Below, piece after piece: positions 1 to 45,743 of a stretch of DNA of 64,000 nucleotides (its first letter is position 1; each line of letters begins with the position of its first letter). The notes below the pieces were generated by a model. It ran no database searches and was not told the origin of the DNA. It saw nothing but the letters and a program-made list of their open reading frames with translations. The position numbers and the translations under genes are program-made. The DNA is from Rhabdophis nuchalis (taxonomy: Eukaryota > Chordata > Lepidosauria > Squamata > Natricidae). The stretch is from positions 83,639,215 through 83,703,214 of the forward strand of contig CM077646.1 in NCBI GenBank assembly GCA_039707465.1, read 5' to 3'.

Positions 1-895
1 AAAGATGTAAGCAAGAAAAAATGTTTGGGATGACGAGAAGAAACCAAAATGGATGTATATTTGCTCCCAGCAACCTAGTTTTGGCATGTATTATGGAATA
101 CTGTTTATGTGAGGCTTGGCAAAAACCAATTCCAGACATGGCAATGTTTCTAAAATCTGAGGAACATCTATTTAAACTCTTAGCTTTCTACAGGTTCTGG
201 AAAAATAATGAATTTTCAAATGATATAACATGTTGGCCTGGTTAAACATACTTTCCATTTCCTCAACTACACCAAGAATAAATATGGTGCCTGTAACATG
301 CTATTTTTTAACCCAACTTAAGAGCCAAAGAATCTGTTGCCTTCCCTTTAATTGCTACTTTGTTGCAATCACACAAGCTGATTGAATTTCCTTACTTTTG
401 AAAAAAAATGTTGACCTTTTTAATACTTTGATACTCAAGTTAGGCAACATATTTTAAACTCTATTGGAGTGTTCATGATTTTGTCTTTAAATTGACCTCA
501 AAATACTCTTCCATTTAACCTGACTCTAAATTAAGTGAAAATATTCATCCAGTCCACTGTAATTATAAATGGCATTATTCCTATAATATAAAATCATTCT
601 ATGTCAGAGGCCTGTACTCCTTGCCACACACACAGTAATTCAGTCAGGATTTAACATTCTGATAGTTTTCTTGTTCATCTCTTCCTTTCTGCCTATTCTG
701 CTGGTGTTTACTATATGAAATCAGTATCCTTTAAAGGAGTATGATAGAGATAAGTAAGCCTGGTAATTCAGATCAGCAGAGCCAGGACTAACCATCTGTA
801 ACAGTGGTAGTCAACCTGGTCCCTACCGCCCACTAGTGGGTGTTCCAGCTTCCATGGTGGGTGGTAGGGGTTTTGTCCGATACTGAAGCACTTTC

Positions 896-1885
896 CTTTG
901 GAAGCCGTGCAGGTCTGGATGGGGAGGAACGGGCTCCGACTCAACCCGTCCAAGACCGAGTGGCTGTGGTTTCCGGCGCCGCAATATAGCCAGTTAGTTC
1001 CATCTCTGGCTATCGAGGGTGGAATTACTACCCTCCGCAGAAAGGGCCTGCAACTTGGGTGTCTTCCTGGATTCCCGGCTGTCCTTAGATGACCATCTGA
1101 CCACCATGGCCAGGGGGGCCTTCTATCAGGTTCACCTGATACGCCAGTTGCGCCCCTTTCTGGATCGTGGTGCCCTACATACAGTCACTAAAGCTCTTGT
1201 CATTTCTCGCCTGGACTATTGAAATGCTCTCTACATGGGGTTTCCCTTGAGATGCATCCGGAGGCTCCAGTTGGTACAGAATGCGGCCGCTCAGGGGATC
1301 TTGGGAGTTTCAAAATACTCCCATGTAACACCTCTCCTGCACGAGCTGCACTGGCTACCGGTAGCCTTCCGGGTGCGTTTCAAGGTTTTAGTGACCATCT
1401 TTAAAGCGCTCCATGGCAGCGGGCCTGGTTACTTGCAGGACCGCCTACTACCACATACCTCCATTCGACCCGTCCACTCCCACAGGGAGGGCCTCCTTCG
1501 AGTGCCGTCTGCCAGATAATGCCAGCTGGCGACGCCCAAGGGAAGAGCCTTCTCTGTGGTAGGCCCTGCCCTCTGGAATGACCTCCCCCCTGACCTTCAC
1601 ACTATCACCGACCTTCGCCTCTTCCGCCAGACACTGAAAACATATTTCTTCCATATGACCGGCCTGGCATAGCTGCTACAGTTATGATATTTTTAGAGTT
1701 GGGTTTTAAATTTATATTGGTCTTTTAGCACGGGCTAAATTATTTAATTGTAGTTTTAACTTTTGTAGAATTTTGTATTGTTTGTATTTTTAGATTTTTA
1801 AATTCCTGTGCGCTGCCCTGAGTCCCATTTTGGGAGATAGGGTGAGATAGAAATCTAATAAATAAATAAAATAAATAAATAAATA
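896..1885 (+). mobile_element. L2-like LINE, 5'-truncated, decayed reverse transcriptase C-terminus and 3' tail
   Basis: Starts inside the RT thumb region (EAVQVWMGRNGLRLNPSKTE) and continues through [20 protein letters not shown] and a shared 3' UTR ending GCCCTGAGTCCC plus (AAATAAAT)n. Several frameshifts break the frame. It matches the better copies at 29747, 51190 and 57719. Confidence 0.85.
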
Positions 1886-1916
1886 TAATTAAATTTGTAT
1901 TATACACACTGTAAAT

Positions 1917-2032
1917 CACCGGTGTCAATCTCAATTGTGTCACACGACATATCATGCCATTCTTTGCCTTTGCAGAGCTGGGGTGGGTGTGGCGTGCATG
2001 TGACGCATCAGGCCACCAGTTTGACACCCCTG
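1917..2032. mobile_element. Short hAT-type nonautonomous element with 8-bp TSD
   Basis: Flanked by CTGTAAAT at 1909-1916 and 2033-2040. The right end TTTGACACCCCTG is a hAT-like terminus and the left end is worn. The core GCAGAGCTGGGGTGGGTGTGG is shared with the element at 18364-18497. Confidence 0.8.
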
Positions 2033-4202
2033 CTGTAAATGAATCGTTTACATCCTTTGGATATAATCACTACTCATCTCTTACTGTCTTCTGCAATACA
2101 GCTTCACTTTGTCTTAACTAAGCCCTAATAATTGACAATGCTTAGGCAGCCTCAGTGCTCTGATCAAGAAATAAGGAGAAATGCTCTTTATACTAAGGAC
2201 CTACTCATATATATAAAATAGCACTTTTATTCATCAAGTTAGTGTGGCTCATAAAAAGAATTTTAGTTTGACAGAAAAGTGGGTGCCTGATAACCCTCTT
2301 GTGTGCACCCAATTACTGCAGGAGGTGGGGAGTCAAACATTAAACTCAGCACTGAGTTTTCCATGCAAGATACTTTGATTACCCAAACATTGTGCAAATA
2401 TCCCTTCAATGTCCTCTCATTCAAATTGTTGATCATCATGGGAACTTTGTAAAACCATGAAAGATCTGACAGCTGGCTTGCCATGATCTACTTACTGGCC
2501 TTCTTGGAAACCCTTTGGTAAACAAAAGATGGAGCCTGGAAATCCTATCAAAATTAAGTGGAACAAAGTGGAAAAAGATTTGAGCCAAATCAGACACATG
2601 GGATGGATAGCCTAACAATCCTTTGCCTCTCTCCCCTATAAAAATGAGAGAGAGGGAAGGGGATTTGCTTCTGTATTTGGCTTCCTTGTTTTGCTTGGGA
2701 TTCTCTTTCCTGCTTGGGTAGCATCTTATGCCAGGAGAGCAGGTTGGAACTGCCAGAACAAATTGCTCTTCTTCCTGTCTTCCTTTCCTCCTTTAACCAA
2801 AAATGTGTACTCCTTGTTCTTCCCAGACCCTCACCTTTCATTTTCTTCTCTTTTCCAAGTGAAGCTGTTCTTGTTTCTAAACATGCCCACATATGTCATG
2901 CATCTGTGGTCATGTTTACATAGGAGTAAAACCTCCAGTCTTCTATGTGTGTCTGAAAGCCTCATAGTTTTCATTCTTCTTAAAGGCTCTTGCCTTGATC
3001 AGAGGCATTGCAGTGAATGTAATCTCTTTTTTTATTATTTATTTTACTGCTATCCTTTTAAGGGGAATTTTGTCTATGCTCCATTAAACTTAAAATCCTA
3101 TCAGTTCCCTTGCCAGCTTCCTTTCTCTGATGTTCCTATCTGGTTGTCTTTTGTTCCTTGCACTTATTTTAATACATCATGCTACATGCCGTTTCCTTCG
3201 TGCTATTATCCATCCATCCTTATCCATCCATCCATTCCTTAAACTTATATTTTGTTATAAGCCCATAACTCTTGGCAATCTATAGCCTATACCAGATAAT
3301 TAAAAATTATAATATCTATGGTGTAATCTTAAAATCAGTACATTATAGTACCCCAGCATAAGGAGAAGACAATGAAACGAAGGAATATATCATAATCCAT
3401 TGAAACCAAGCATTGACTGAAAAGCAGTGCCTTCTAACTTCATTCCCCTCACCTCCTAGAAGAGATCAAAATACCCCATTCCTACAGTATCTAATGTGTT
3501 GGGTTGATTCTGACCCTGGAGGTACCAAGCTTATTAAGATGTGCTCACTGGCTATTTCTTTATTGTCTAGCCTTTAGATATTAACTGCTTAAGATTGTGT
3601 TGGCTTGTTGATTGAAGGTTTTGAATATTAAATAGCTGTCAGATTGTCTTGTATACCACTACCTCATATATTCTTTCATATTGATTTATGGTTATCTTAT
3701 CTCTTCATAGCAAGATAATAAGAATTATGATCTAATTATCAAAACCTAATTTCAGCTTTTGGGATACTGAATAGGAACCTCTTTATTTTCACTAGTATGC
3801 CTGTTTGTGTTACCCTATTTAAGTTCTTGGCGCAGCCCCCAAATATTCTTCCTGTAAAAGATAATACTTTCTCTGTCCAGTTGTGTCCAAGTCTTTTGCA
3901 TGGTGCTCATTTCCATTTCTTGGCTGAGGGAACCAGCACTGAAGACATTTTCCATAGTCATATGGCCAGCAAGACTATGCACCAAAGGTGCACCGAATTC
4001 TGTTGTTACCTTCCCACCAAAATGGTACCTATTTATCTGCTTGCATTTGCATGCTTCTGAACTGCAAAACGTTCATACATCTAAAATAACAGACTCAGTC
4101 ATTATAGTTGGCCATCTATCACTCATATCCTATTAATTTTATTAGAATTTTAACTAGACGGTGTCATGGAGATTTATCTATGCGGTCATCAAGATTCAAT
4201 TA

Positions 4203-4705
4203 CTGTATTTTTTGGAGTATAAGACGCACCAAGGTTTTGAAGAGGCAAATGTTAAAAAAAGGTTTTGCAATATGCAAACCTCCCCAAAACAGCCCGTTTT
4301 TTGCAAAAACGGGCCTGTTTTTTCACCAAAAAAAGACATGAATAGCCTTTAGGGGGCTTGCAGAGTACTCCGGAGGGGAGCAAAACAAACAAAAAACACA
4401 ACATTTTCCACAAAAACGGGTTCATTTTTTGTCAAAAAATTGTATGCATAGCCTTTAAGAGGCTTATAGAGTACTCCTGGTGGTGGGGAGGGGGGGGCAA
4501 AATTGAACAAAAAACAGCCTGTTTTTCACTCATTTCTGCCTTCCCTAGCCCCCAGGAGCCTTCTACAGGCTCTGAACGGCCATTTTGGTGAAGGGGGTGG
4601 GGTTTCAGGAGGCAAAAAATGCTATATTCAGTGTATAAAATGTACCCAGATTTTCAGCCTCTTTTTTGAGGGAAAAAGGTGCTTCTTATGCTCCAAAAAA
4701 TACGG
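4203..4705. mobile_element. TA-flanked foldback DNA element (503 bp)
   Basis: Terminal inverted repeats CTGTATTTTTTGGAGTATAA and, inverted, CCGTATTTTTTGGAGCATAA are flanked by TA on both sides, the target site of Tc1/mariner-type transposases. No transposase frame. Related copies occur at 28330-28794 and 19819-21875. The inside is A-rich with paired AAAACGGGC blocks. Confidence 0.75.
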
Positions 4706-5100
4706 TACTTGAAAGTACATAGTCAACTGGAAAGTGAGTGGTTATAAGTACAGATAGATTATCCATTTTGAAGCACCAATAAAATATTTATGTCTACACC
4801 CAGCTCTCCTAGCCAGTATGTGCAGAAGTCAAGTGACAATGTTATTGCCTGTTTCGGTTATCTTGAGCCGAATCATTGTTTAATAATAAAAATAAAGCAA
4901 ACATCTTAATACATTCTTTGACATATTCATGATAGGGCTGTCAATGCAATGAAGGTTGTTACTTAAGAGGTTAAATTTCATCAACTCTATTGTACATAAA
5001 CTAATTAGCTGCATGTCTTATAAAAGCTGCACTTTTTGTAGTATCTCATTTATATGTGTCCACTGTATAGAATATACCCTTTATCTTTTATTTTATATAG

Positions 5101-5180
5101 AAGAAGTATCCAGATGTTGTAGCACTTCCTGAAGGATTACGTGGAGATTACATGCTCTTAAGAAGCACTCAACTTCCCGA
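5101..5180 (+). CDS. CENPP: CENPP coding exon (antepenultimate)
   Basis: 80-bp exon starting in phase 0 after TTTTATATAG and ending CCC GA before the GTAAGG donor. It encodes KKYPDVVALPEG, then LRGDYMLLRSTQLPE with the last codon split. Confidence is high because its phase fits the next exon and the peptide resembles CENP-P. Confidence 0.9.
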
Positions 5181-8100
5181 GTAAGGCAATTTAACTGATT
5201 CATATTGATTCATGGGGGTAGATATCTATAGAAGCTGTGGTGCAGGGGCATAATAGCAGTAGCCATATTTTTCTCATTCAAAGATCCCAATGATATTAAA
5301 GCAATGTACTTAAGGGAAAGCGAGAACAATTGTGAACCTTGCTAAGAACCAGGGTCTTTTACAAGCCATAAAGAAGCACATTTCAGATCTCATATTTATC
5401 AACTGTAGTATAGCTTAAAATATTGAAAATATTCCTTATAGCTTATTGGGGGAAAGCACACTGTCCCCGCCCCCCCCCCCCCCCAGAAAAAGAAATTTAA
5501 AATAAACATTTCCCAAAATAAAATAAACATTTTGAATCAATTATTTTTAAAAAAAACAATAGTTTTTTAAAATGCTGAAAAGAAATCAACACAATTGAAC
5601 GAGAAAATCACTATAAACAAAAATCTCTACGCAGTTTAAAACATGCAAAACAATAAACTTAGAACATAGAATAATAGAGTTGGAAAGGACCTCAGAGGTC
5701 TTCTATTCCAACCTCCTGATCAAACAGAAGACTCTATTTCAGTGATGGCTAACCTTTTTGTCGTGTGCCAAAAGCACATCCATAATACAATGCACACGCC
5801 CCCCATGCATGCACACACAACCCCGTGCATGGGCCCCATCCCCTGTACATGCGTGTGACCCCCTGTGCTTCTCCTGCTCCCCCATGTGTGCATGACCCCT
5901 GTACATGCGTGGGTACCACCACCACCCCCGTGCGTGGTTAGCTGAGCTGGGCCGACAGCTAACAAGCCCAGAGAGGGCTCTGCATGCCACAGGTTCACCA
6001 TCATGGACCTATATCATTTCAGACAATTTGTTGTCCACTCTCTTTGAAAGCCTTCAGAACACATACAACTTCTGAAAGCAGTTGTTTAATTGGTCTCACT
6101 GTTAGGAAATTTCTCCTAGGTTGCTTCTCTCCTTGGTTAGTTTCCATCCATTTTTTCTTGTCTTGCCTTTAATATAGCTTGATAATACCATAGAGATCAT
6201 TTGGTGTCACCCAATCAAGGACATGTACAAGCTGCTCTCTAAGTAGTAATGATGATGGGCTTTATTAGAGCATCTATGTAATTTTCCAAGCCCTTCCAGA
6301 AATTCCTGATGTCTCCTTTAAAGCATGAAAGAGTGCAATAAGAGTAGCAGCTGTCCTTGATTTGGTATCATTCAATAGGAAACATATCTTCGATTTTTGT
6401 ATTAAAAAAATTTCTTTATCTATATTTATTCAATTTCTATAGCCACCTGACTCAAACAAGTGACTGTGGAGAGCTTGCTTATACTAAAATTACAAAGCAA
6501 TTAAAAACATCAACACAATAAAAACATTCAGAAAAAATAAATACAAAGAGCAGTTTATTTTAATAAACTCAAAGAAATAATTCCATGGCAGGAAAAGCGA
6601 ATGGGAAAAGGAGCTCAAGATAGATGGGAGTTATAAAAAAAATGATGACACTAAAGCAAAATGACACAATCCGAATAAGAAAGTAAGGTAGGGAAAGGAT
6701 TCTGGATTCTTTTCTTTCCCCAGGGGGCCTATGTTGTATATATGTGAGCACTAGGAAGATCAGGATAAGACAGAGTTGCTTTCCTGCTTACTCTGGTTAT
6801 ATGACGAGAGGGCAACATTCTGAACTCCTGCCCAACTGCCTCTCATAGGGAGAAAATATTTTTCTCCAGGGCCTCTGGCCTCACCGCATCCTCAAATGTG
6901 ATCCAATTCTGTTGAGTATCCAGAGTTTTTGTACAGATACAGATTCCAATCTCCTTCACACAACTTCTTTCTAGTTGTCTTTTAGGTACAACTTTGTTAG
7001 GGAGAAAAAACAAGGGAAATCAGAAAAAGCCAATATGCCTACACCAAATCTAATTGAGGAACTGTGCATTTTCAACGATTTTTGGGTTTTCGTCCATTAG
7101 AAAACTGTACCAAGCCCAAGAATTCAAACCACTATATTTTTGTACTACTGAGTTCCAAATTGCCTTTGCATGAGATGAGAATATTTAAAATAAAGTCTTT
7201 TATGCAGCTAATTTTCCCCACTTTGTGAGAGTAGGCCCCTCTCTATCTGTATGTATTCATTCTAATTATGTTTTCTGACTTTTATAGATTTGAATTAATG
7301 ATTGTTTGGAAGATACAGGTGGATGAAAATGGAACTATTATACCAGTTTTGGATCTTTTGAACAAAATACCACTACAAGGTAAAATTTTGTCAAAACCAT
7401 CTTCTTCAGTTTTGTTTTTATTTTGACAATCTTCTTAATATGTTTACTTTGTCAACTGCCAGTCAACAGTGTCTCCTTTTGGTGAAACTCCAAAGATACA
7501 AAAAGATATAAAATAGTCCCAGTGAGTTGAACATTTTCATTCTTTTTAGGCCAAAGGCAGCAATTTTCATGAGACATCTCAGTTAAAGAGTGTAGCTCTG
7601 CATGTCCCAAAAATGCTTTTTCAAAAGGCAACTGACTGTTTTTTTCTTGAGGATGTTTCACTTTTTAGCCACAAAACTTCTTCAGTTTTAACTGAGTGGG
7701 GGTGGGGGGAATGGAAAGTTTTATATTCCCTGAAATCATCTGATCATTAGTGCTTTGAGAGTCATCGAGGCCACTTGGTTTATCTGGGTCATCTGAATCA
7801 GAGTGCAAATAATTGTGGAATCTTCTTGGAGCTGTTGAAAGAACTATGTTGTAAACAGGAGATAGATGGTGCCATATCCCTTGCCTGCTGTTGAGTGAGG
7901 GCTGTTCAATGTTAACATGAATAGCCTCTTTGACTCCTCTTTCAAACTAGTGATTGTCTCTGTCCTGTATGTGGACTTTGCTATATTCAAAAGAGGGACC
8001 TTTATCTTCCTTAGATGAGAAGTGAAAAGTCTTCAAGGAAAAAACAAAAAAATTCAATTGCCTTTTGAAAAAGCACCTTTAGGACAACTCTGACCTGGGT

Positions 8101-8443
8101 GAGAATCTCCATAGAGATATAGCTCGGCATCCATTAAGATCTGGGCAGCAGTTAGGCTTTTTTCAATACAATTTCTGACACCAATCGCTGACAAGGAAGA
8201 AAGCAGTGGTTTAAAATTCCAAGGTTAAACTTGGAATGTACTTGAAATAAGTTTTAACTCTTTATTTAATCTCTTCTTATAGGCACCCTGGCTGACAAAT
8301 TTGCATCAGAGGCTCCACAAGGTTTCAGAAGTCTCTTGCACTTGGTTGGGATACAGGACTCCATTGAAACTGTGATCAATTCAATTTCCGAAACTTCCGA
8401 CTCCATTGAAACTGTGATCAATTCAATTTCCGAAAGCCAATGA
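5101..8443 (+). CDS. CENPP: Centromere protein P, C-terminal part (last three coding exons)
   Basis: CENP-P is a subunit of the inner-kinetochore CENP-O/P/Q/U/R (COMA-type) complex and carries RWD-like domains. The visible coding sequence joins 5101-5180, 7288-7379 and 8283-8443, encoding about 110 residues and a TGA stop at 8441-8443. The motifs KYPDVVALPEG, FELMIVWKIQVDENG and DLLNKIP, then GFRSLLHLVGIQ, match the C-terminal region of vertebrate CENP-P as I remember it. All three exons have AG acceptors, the first two have GT donors, and the split codons (GA|A and G|GC) close in frame. Upstream exons were not found in 1-5100 and should lie left of the window. The neighbouring convergent gene is IPPK, as in human. 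The last exon carries a 42-bp tandem duplication that lengthens the tail by 14 residues. Confidence 0.92.
5660..6245 (-). mobile_element. CR1-like LINE 3' region, interrupted by a hAT-type element
   Basis: Begins AATAGAGTTGGAAAGGACCT, the reverse complement of the reptile CR1 3' end, and resumes after 6005 with TCATTTCAGACAATTTG and AGGAAATTTCTCCTAGG. The interruption at 5740-6005 splits one old copy. Confidence 0.7.
5740..6005. mobile_element. hAT-type nonautonomous element nested in CR1
   Basis: Ends CAGTGATGGCTAACC and GGTTCACCATCATG form worn inverted termini, and the body is rich in TGCATG/CACACG simple repeats. The flanks ACTCTATT and GACCTATA fit a decayed 8-bp duplication. Same family as 13746-14380. 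Confidence 0.65.
7288..7379 (+). CDS. CENPP: CENPP coding exon (penultimate)
   Basis: 92-bp exon after a TTTTATAG acceptor, with a GTAAAA donor at 7380. It completes the split Glu codon and encodes FELMIVWKIQVDENG followed by TIIPVLDLLNKIPLQ. The FEL-IVW-IQ-DE-G pattern is the most diagnostic CENP-P match in the window. Confidence 0.92.
8283..8443 (+). CDS. CENPP: CENPP terminal coding exon with tandem duplication
   Basis: 161 coding bp following the acceptor AG at 8281-8282, starting in phase 1 and ending in TGA. It encodes GTLADKFASEAPQGFRSLL, then HLVGIQ, then two copies of DSIETVINSISE joined by TS, and ends SQ. The two copies start at 8357 and 8399 (42-bp period) and are identical over 37 bp, so the duplication is recent. 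The last helix of CENP-P would normally occur once. Confidence 0.9.
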
Positions 8444-8575
8444 GTGTCAGGAAAACCAGTTATGCATCTATCATTTTATTGAATATAAACATTAAGTTAT
8501 TTTCCATTTAGAAACCATACCCATAAAACATGCTATCTGTACAATTATGGCACATATATATAAATTGTCATGACA

Positions 8576-8581
8576 AATAAA
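8576..8581 (+). promoter_or_regulatory. CENPP: Candidate CENPP polyadenylation signal (AATAAA)
   Basis: AATAAA lies 133 bp past the CENPP stop. A second canonical hexamer at 9710-9715 is an alternative distal site. This rests on motif and position only, and the region is AT-rich. Confidence 0.4.
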
Positions 8582-8942
8582 TACAGCTTTTTAAATACAA
8601 AACGTCAAATCAGATACAAGTAGAATGCATTTCATTAAAAAATTAACTTTCTGAATCAAAGTGGTTTTTCCCCTTCTACATCAGTTCCTAAAACCTTCTC
8701 AGATCAGCCTGATAAATTCAAGTCTAAAAAAAGTGGCAGTTTCAGTTCACAGCTGTATGTATATATGTAACAGTGATTCTAGAATACAGAACAGTTGGAT
8801 AGTAATTAAAAATAAGCTACGGGAGCATCATACAGTAGCACACCTACTACTTCTTCCATAAACAGTGATTGAAGGCAAATCAGGTTTATCATACTCATAA
8901 AATAGAAATGAAACATTTTAATTTACAAAGCATAAACTGAAA

Positions 8943-8948
8943 TTTATT
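8943..8948 (-). promoter_or_regulatory. IPPK: Candidate IPPK polyadenylation signal (AATAAA on - strand)
   Basis: TTTATT on the + strand reads AATAAA on the IPPK strand, about 2.7 kb past the IPPK stop. Another lies at 8475-8480. I saw no closer canonical hexamer between 11640 and 8950, so the IPPK 3' UTR may be long. Motif evidence only. Confidence 0.3.
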
Positions 8949-9709
8949 AACCACATGCTCCATAAAGAATGAGTACAGAAAAGAGCAAAAATGATGGCAC
9001 TGATCTGCATATAACTTGGCTAAATATTCCAGTATTATCTTTCCATATTTAGATTTCCTAGAATCAATTGTTTTAAATGCGACCCAAGTAGATAAGTAGC
9101 TATGTAAAGTTTTCACTGTTCTTTTAAAGTGCTGTAATAGTTTGTTTTAGAAAAAGCAAAGTTTATATCAGTTTTCAAATACAAAGCCTCAATTTGAGCA
9201 TTTTAATCAATATTTGCATCCCATGCCTTCCTAGTTATAGACAGTAAGATATAACAATCTAAGTTTAAAAGCTTGGTTAATGAGCACTCATTTTATACCT
9301 GTCAATGCAGCTTTAATTAAACTTAGCAGCTTACCATGTCAGCCCAACCCAAAATGGTTCTATCTTAAGGTTGCCAAAAGTAGAATTTCTACTCAAGCTT
9401 ACAAATTTTGTTTTCTGGGGGTAAATTTTGAATTCACACATGGAATGCCACAAAGACTTGCATAGAAGAGTGAGCAAAACAGCATTATATGCAAGATTTT
9501 TAGCTTATCTTGCCCTAAATGCATTTTCTAGATGCAGAATTTGATCCATTGCTGATTGCATATTGCAGGTGATACCTATCCAAATCAAATGTCCATTGCT
9601 GCACAGCTGTTTGTGTCATTTGTTGTTCACATATTTCTAGTTACTACTAATTTGCTTTAAGAATGGTAGCCTTTCTGGAAAATGCTTTGTATTATAATGT
9701 GAATATTTC

Positions 9710-9715
9710 AATAAA
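9710..9715 (+). promoter_or_regulatory. CENPP: Alternative distal polyadenylation signal for CENPP
   Basis: AATAAA about 1.27 kb past the CENPP stop. If used, the CENPP 3' UTR would overlap the predicted IPPK 3' UTR on the other strand. Confidence 0.25.
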
Positions 9716-10784
9716 ATATTTTTGAACAAATTTAGCAGTTACCAATAAGTTTAAAAGTTGTGTTCATTATAAATTTTTTGGGTTTCAAATTCCAGAACTA
9801 TGCCCTTACCTGACATCCACTGAGTTGCAGCCCACAAGCTCAGGACAAGATTTAGAATTAAGGTGAATAAATATCACAAAATACAGGTTTTTTTTAATTA
9901 ATAGATCTAGGAGTAAAACTCATGAGAGATACTCATAAATATTAACATTAAACTTAATATAATAGCAAATGAATTGGAATCCACACAAAATATCATAGAT
10001 TTTTAGGGATACTTTCTGACAGATAAATATTTTAGTGATGATACATGGCAGTCAAAAGATAAGATTGTGCCACTAAAGGCCAGGCTGTAAAAAGTGGTAG
10101 GCATCAAAGAAGCAATTGCAGAACTTGTTCTTACATAAAGGAAGGCAAGGGTGGGAGAAGACTCTTCTTTCCCACTTCTTAATTCTTTCCCAGGGTCAAG
10201 CCCACCAAAATCACATCTACAGGAATTTGTATCACTAACATAATTCAGAGAGCCTGTGATGTACAGCTTTCTCTGGTGCAAGACACCTTTGGCTCCAATC
10301 CAGCGATTTTTCAATAGCTGAAGCAGCTTTGGTTTCAAGTTTTTCACAGCATGTAAGAATCCTTTGTCTACCTACTTTAACATTTAACTTTTACCATTAG
10401 ACAATCTAGAATTTCTCTTCCTGTTTCAAAATAACCTATAAGTAGTTACCTAGAATCTGAAATTCTGAATTCAGAAGTCCAATTATACAGTCTGCATTAG
10501 ACATGACATGTTATTGCCTCTTCAAATCACCCTTATTGCCACTGTGTAGCACAGCAGGGAAAGACTAGGCCTTCCAGTGAAAAATTTAAGGCATATTTCA
10601 CTATTTTCTATTTTTGTGTGCAAGAGGTGGGTTTTAAAAAAGCTTAACAACTCTTGCAGAGAGAGAGGGAGAGATAAATCTCCCTTTGCTGACAACATTT
10701 AATATCTCAATAATGATGAGCTCAGGATAAAAAATTCAATTGTATGCCTTAGCAAAGCAAATGGCTACCATTGAAGGTCTAAAG

Positions 10785-10919
10785 CAGGGATGTCCAAACT
10801 TGGGAACTTTAAGACTTGTGGACTTCAACTCCCAGAATTCCCCAGCCAGCTATGCTGGCTGGGGAATTCTGGGAGTTGAAGTCCACAAGTCTTAAAGTTC
10901 CCAAGTTTGGACATCCCTG
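10785..10919. mobile_element. Perfectly palindromic 135-bp hAT-type MITE
   Basis: Two 66-bp arms that are exact reverse complements surround a 3-nt centre (TAT). Ends are CAGGGATGTCC / GGACATCCCTG. The flanking 8-bp duplication GTCTAAAG (10777-10784 and 10920-10927) is intact, which indicates hAT-type integration. It lies in the predicted IPPK 3' UTR region, so an IPPK transcript extending past it could fold a 66-bp hairpin. Confidence 0.93.
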
Positions 10920-11639
10920 GTCTAAAGAGAAGCCAAGCAAAAATGCAGACAGAAAAAGAAAAACTATTGCCCACAGAAAATTCATGGCAATATTTTGAAC
11001 TTTTGAACTTACCCATTGAAGCCTCAGAATGGCTTAGGCAACTGAAAAAGATTAATGAGGCATATGCAGCAAAGAATTTCTGAAAATGGCTAATTGTAAT
11101 AGTAACTGTTTACATAATTTCTAAAACTTGTTTAATAAGGGAAGTAATTTGCTTTCATTGTTTTTATCATTATTCAAGAAAGGGGGGTTCTTTATACATT
11201 AAATATTTTTAATAAGTTTTGAACAATTCGGAGAACAACTACATAAGAACACATAAAAGACAATACATATGCAAGCAGCAGACTAAGGAGCATTAAGAAT
11301 CTAAAATTATTTCTAATCAAGAATTTTAGAATTTGATCAGATCACCTTATTTTAAACAAGTGATACTCAGCAATTCATATATATTTATAGCTGCATTTAG
11401 AATTTTAATAAGGATACTGGTTTTCGGCATTTGAACAATCAAATTCTCTTCTATAGTCATAGAATAGTCATTTCATTCAAACTAATAGTATATGTCTCTC
11501 TTACAATAAATGCATTCTTCAAGGCAATCTGGGGTGGGTGGGGGTGTTTGTGTTTCTGAAAGGTAGATAAATTGAAAGCACAACTGAAAATAATTAAAAA
11601 ACCCATAACTTAATTTTCCTGTGTTAAATATTTAACCAG

Positions 11640-45743
<34,104 letters not shown>

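Larger units (their letters stand above)
1..5100. other. CENPP intron with repeats
   Basis: No further CENPP exon could be recognised. The stretch holds an L2-like fragment (896-1885), a hAT-type element (1917-2032), part of another hAT-like repeat (801-880, beginning CAGTGGTAGTCAACCTGG) and a TA-flanked foldback element (4203-4705). The remainder is plain AT-rich sequence. Confidence 0.6.
8444..11639. other. Shared 3' region between convergent CENPP and IPPK
   Basis: About 3.2 kb between the two stop codons. It probably holds both 3' UTRs, possibly overlapping. It has candidate poly(A) signals for both strands and one palindromic hAT-type element at 10785-10919. A 114-codon open frame on the - strand at 10003-10347 matches no protein I recognise and is treated as chance. 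Confidence 0.6.

Noticed and set aside
2691..3242. 183-codon + strand frame
   Set aside because: Leu/Phe/Ser-rich, no motif or splice context, in a pyrimidine-rich stretch of CENPP intron.
10003..10347. 114-codon frame on the - strand in the IPPK 3' region
   Set aside because: No recognised motif, no neighbouring exon signals. Probably chance in a 3' UTR.
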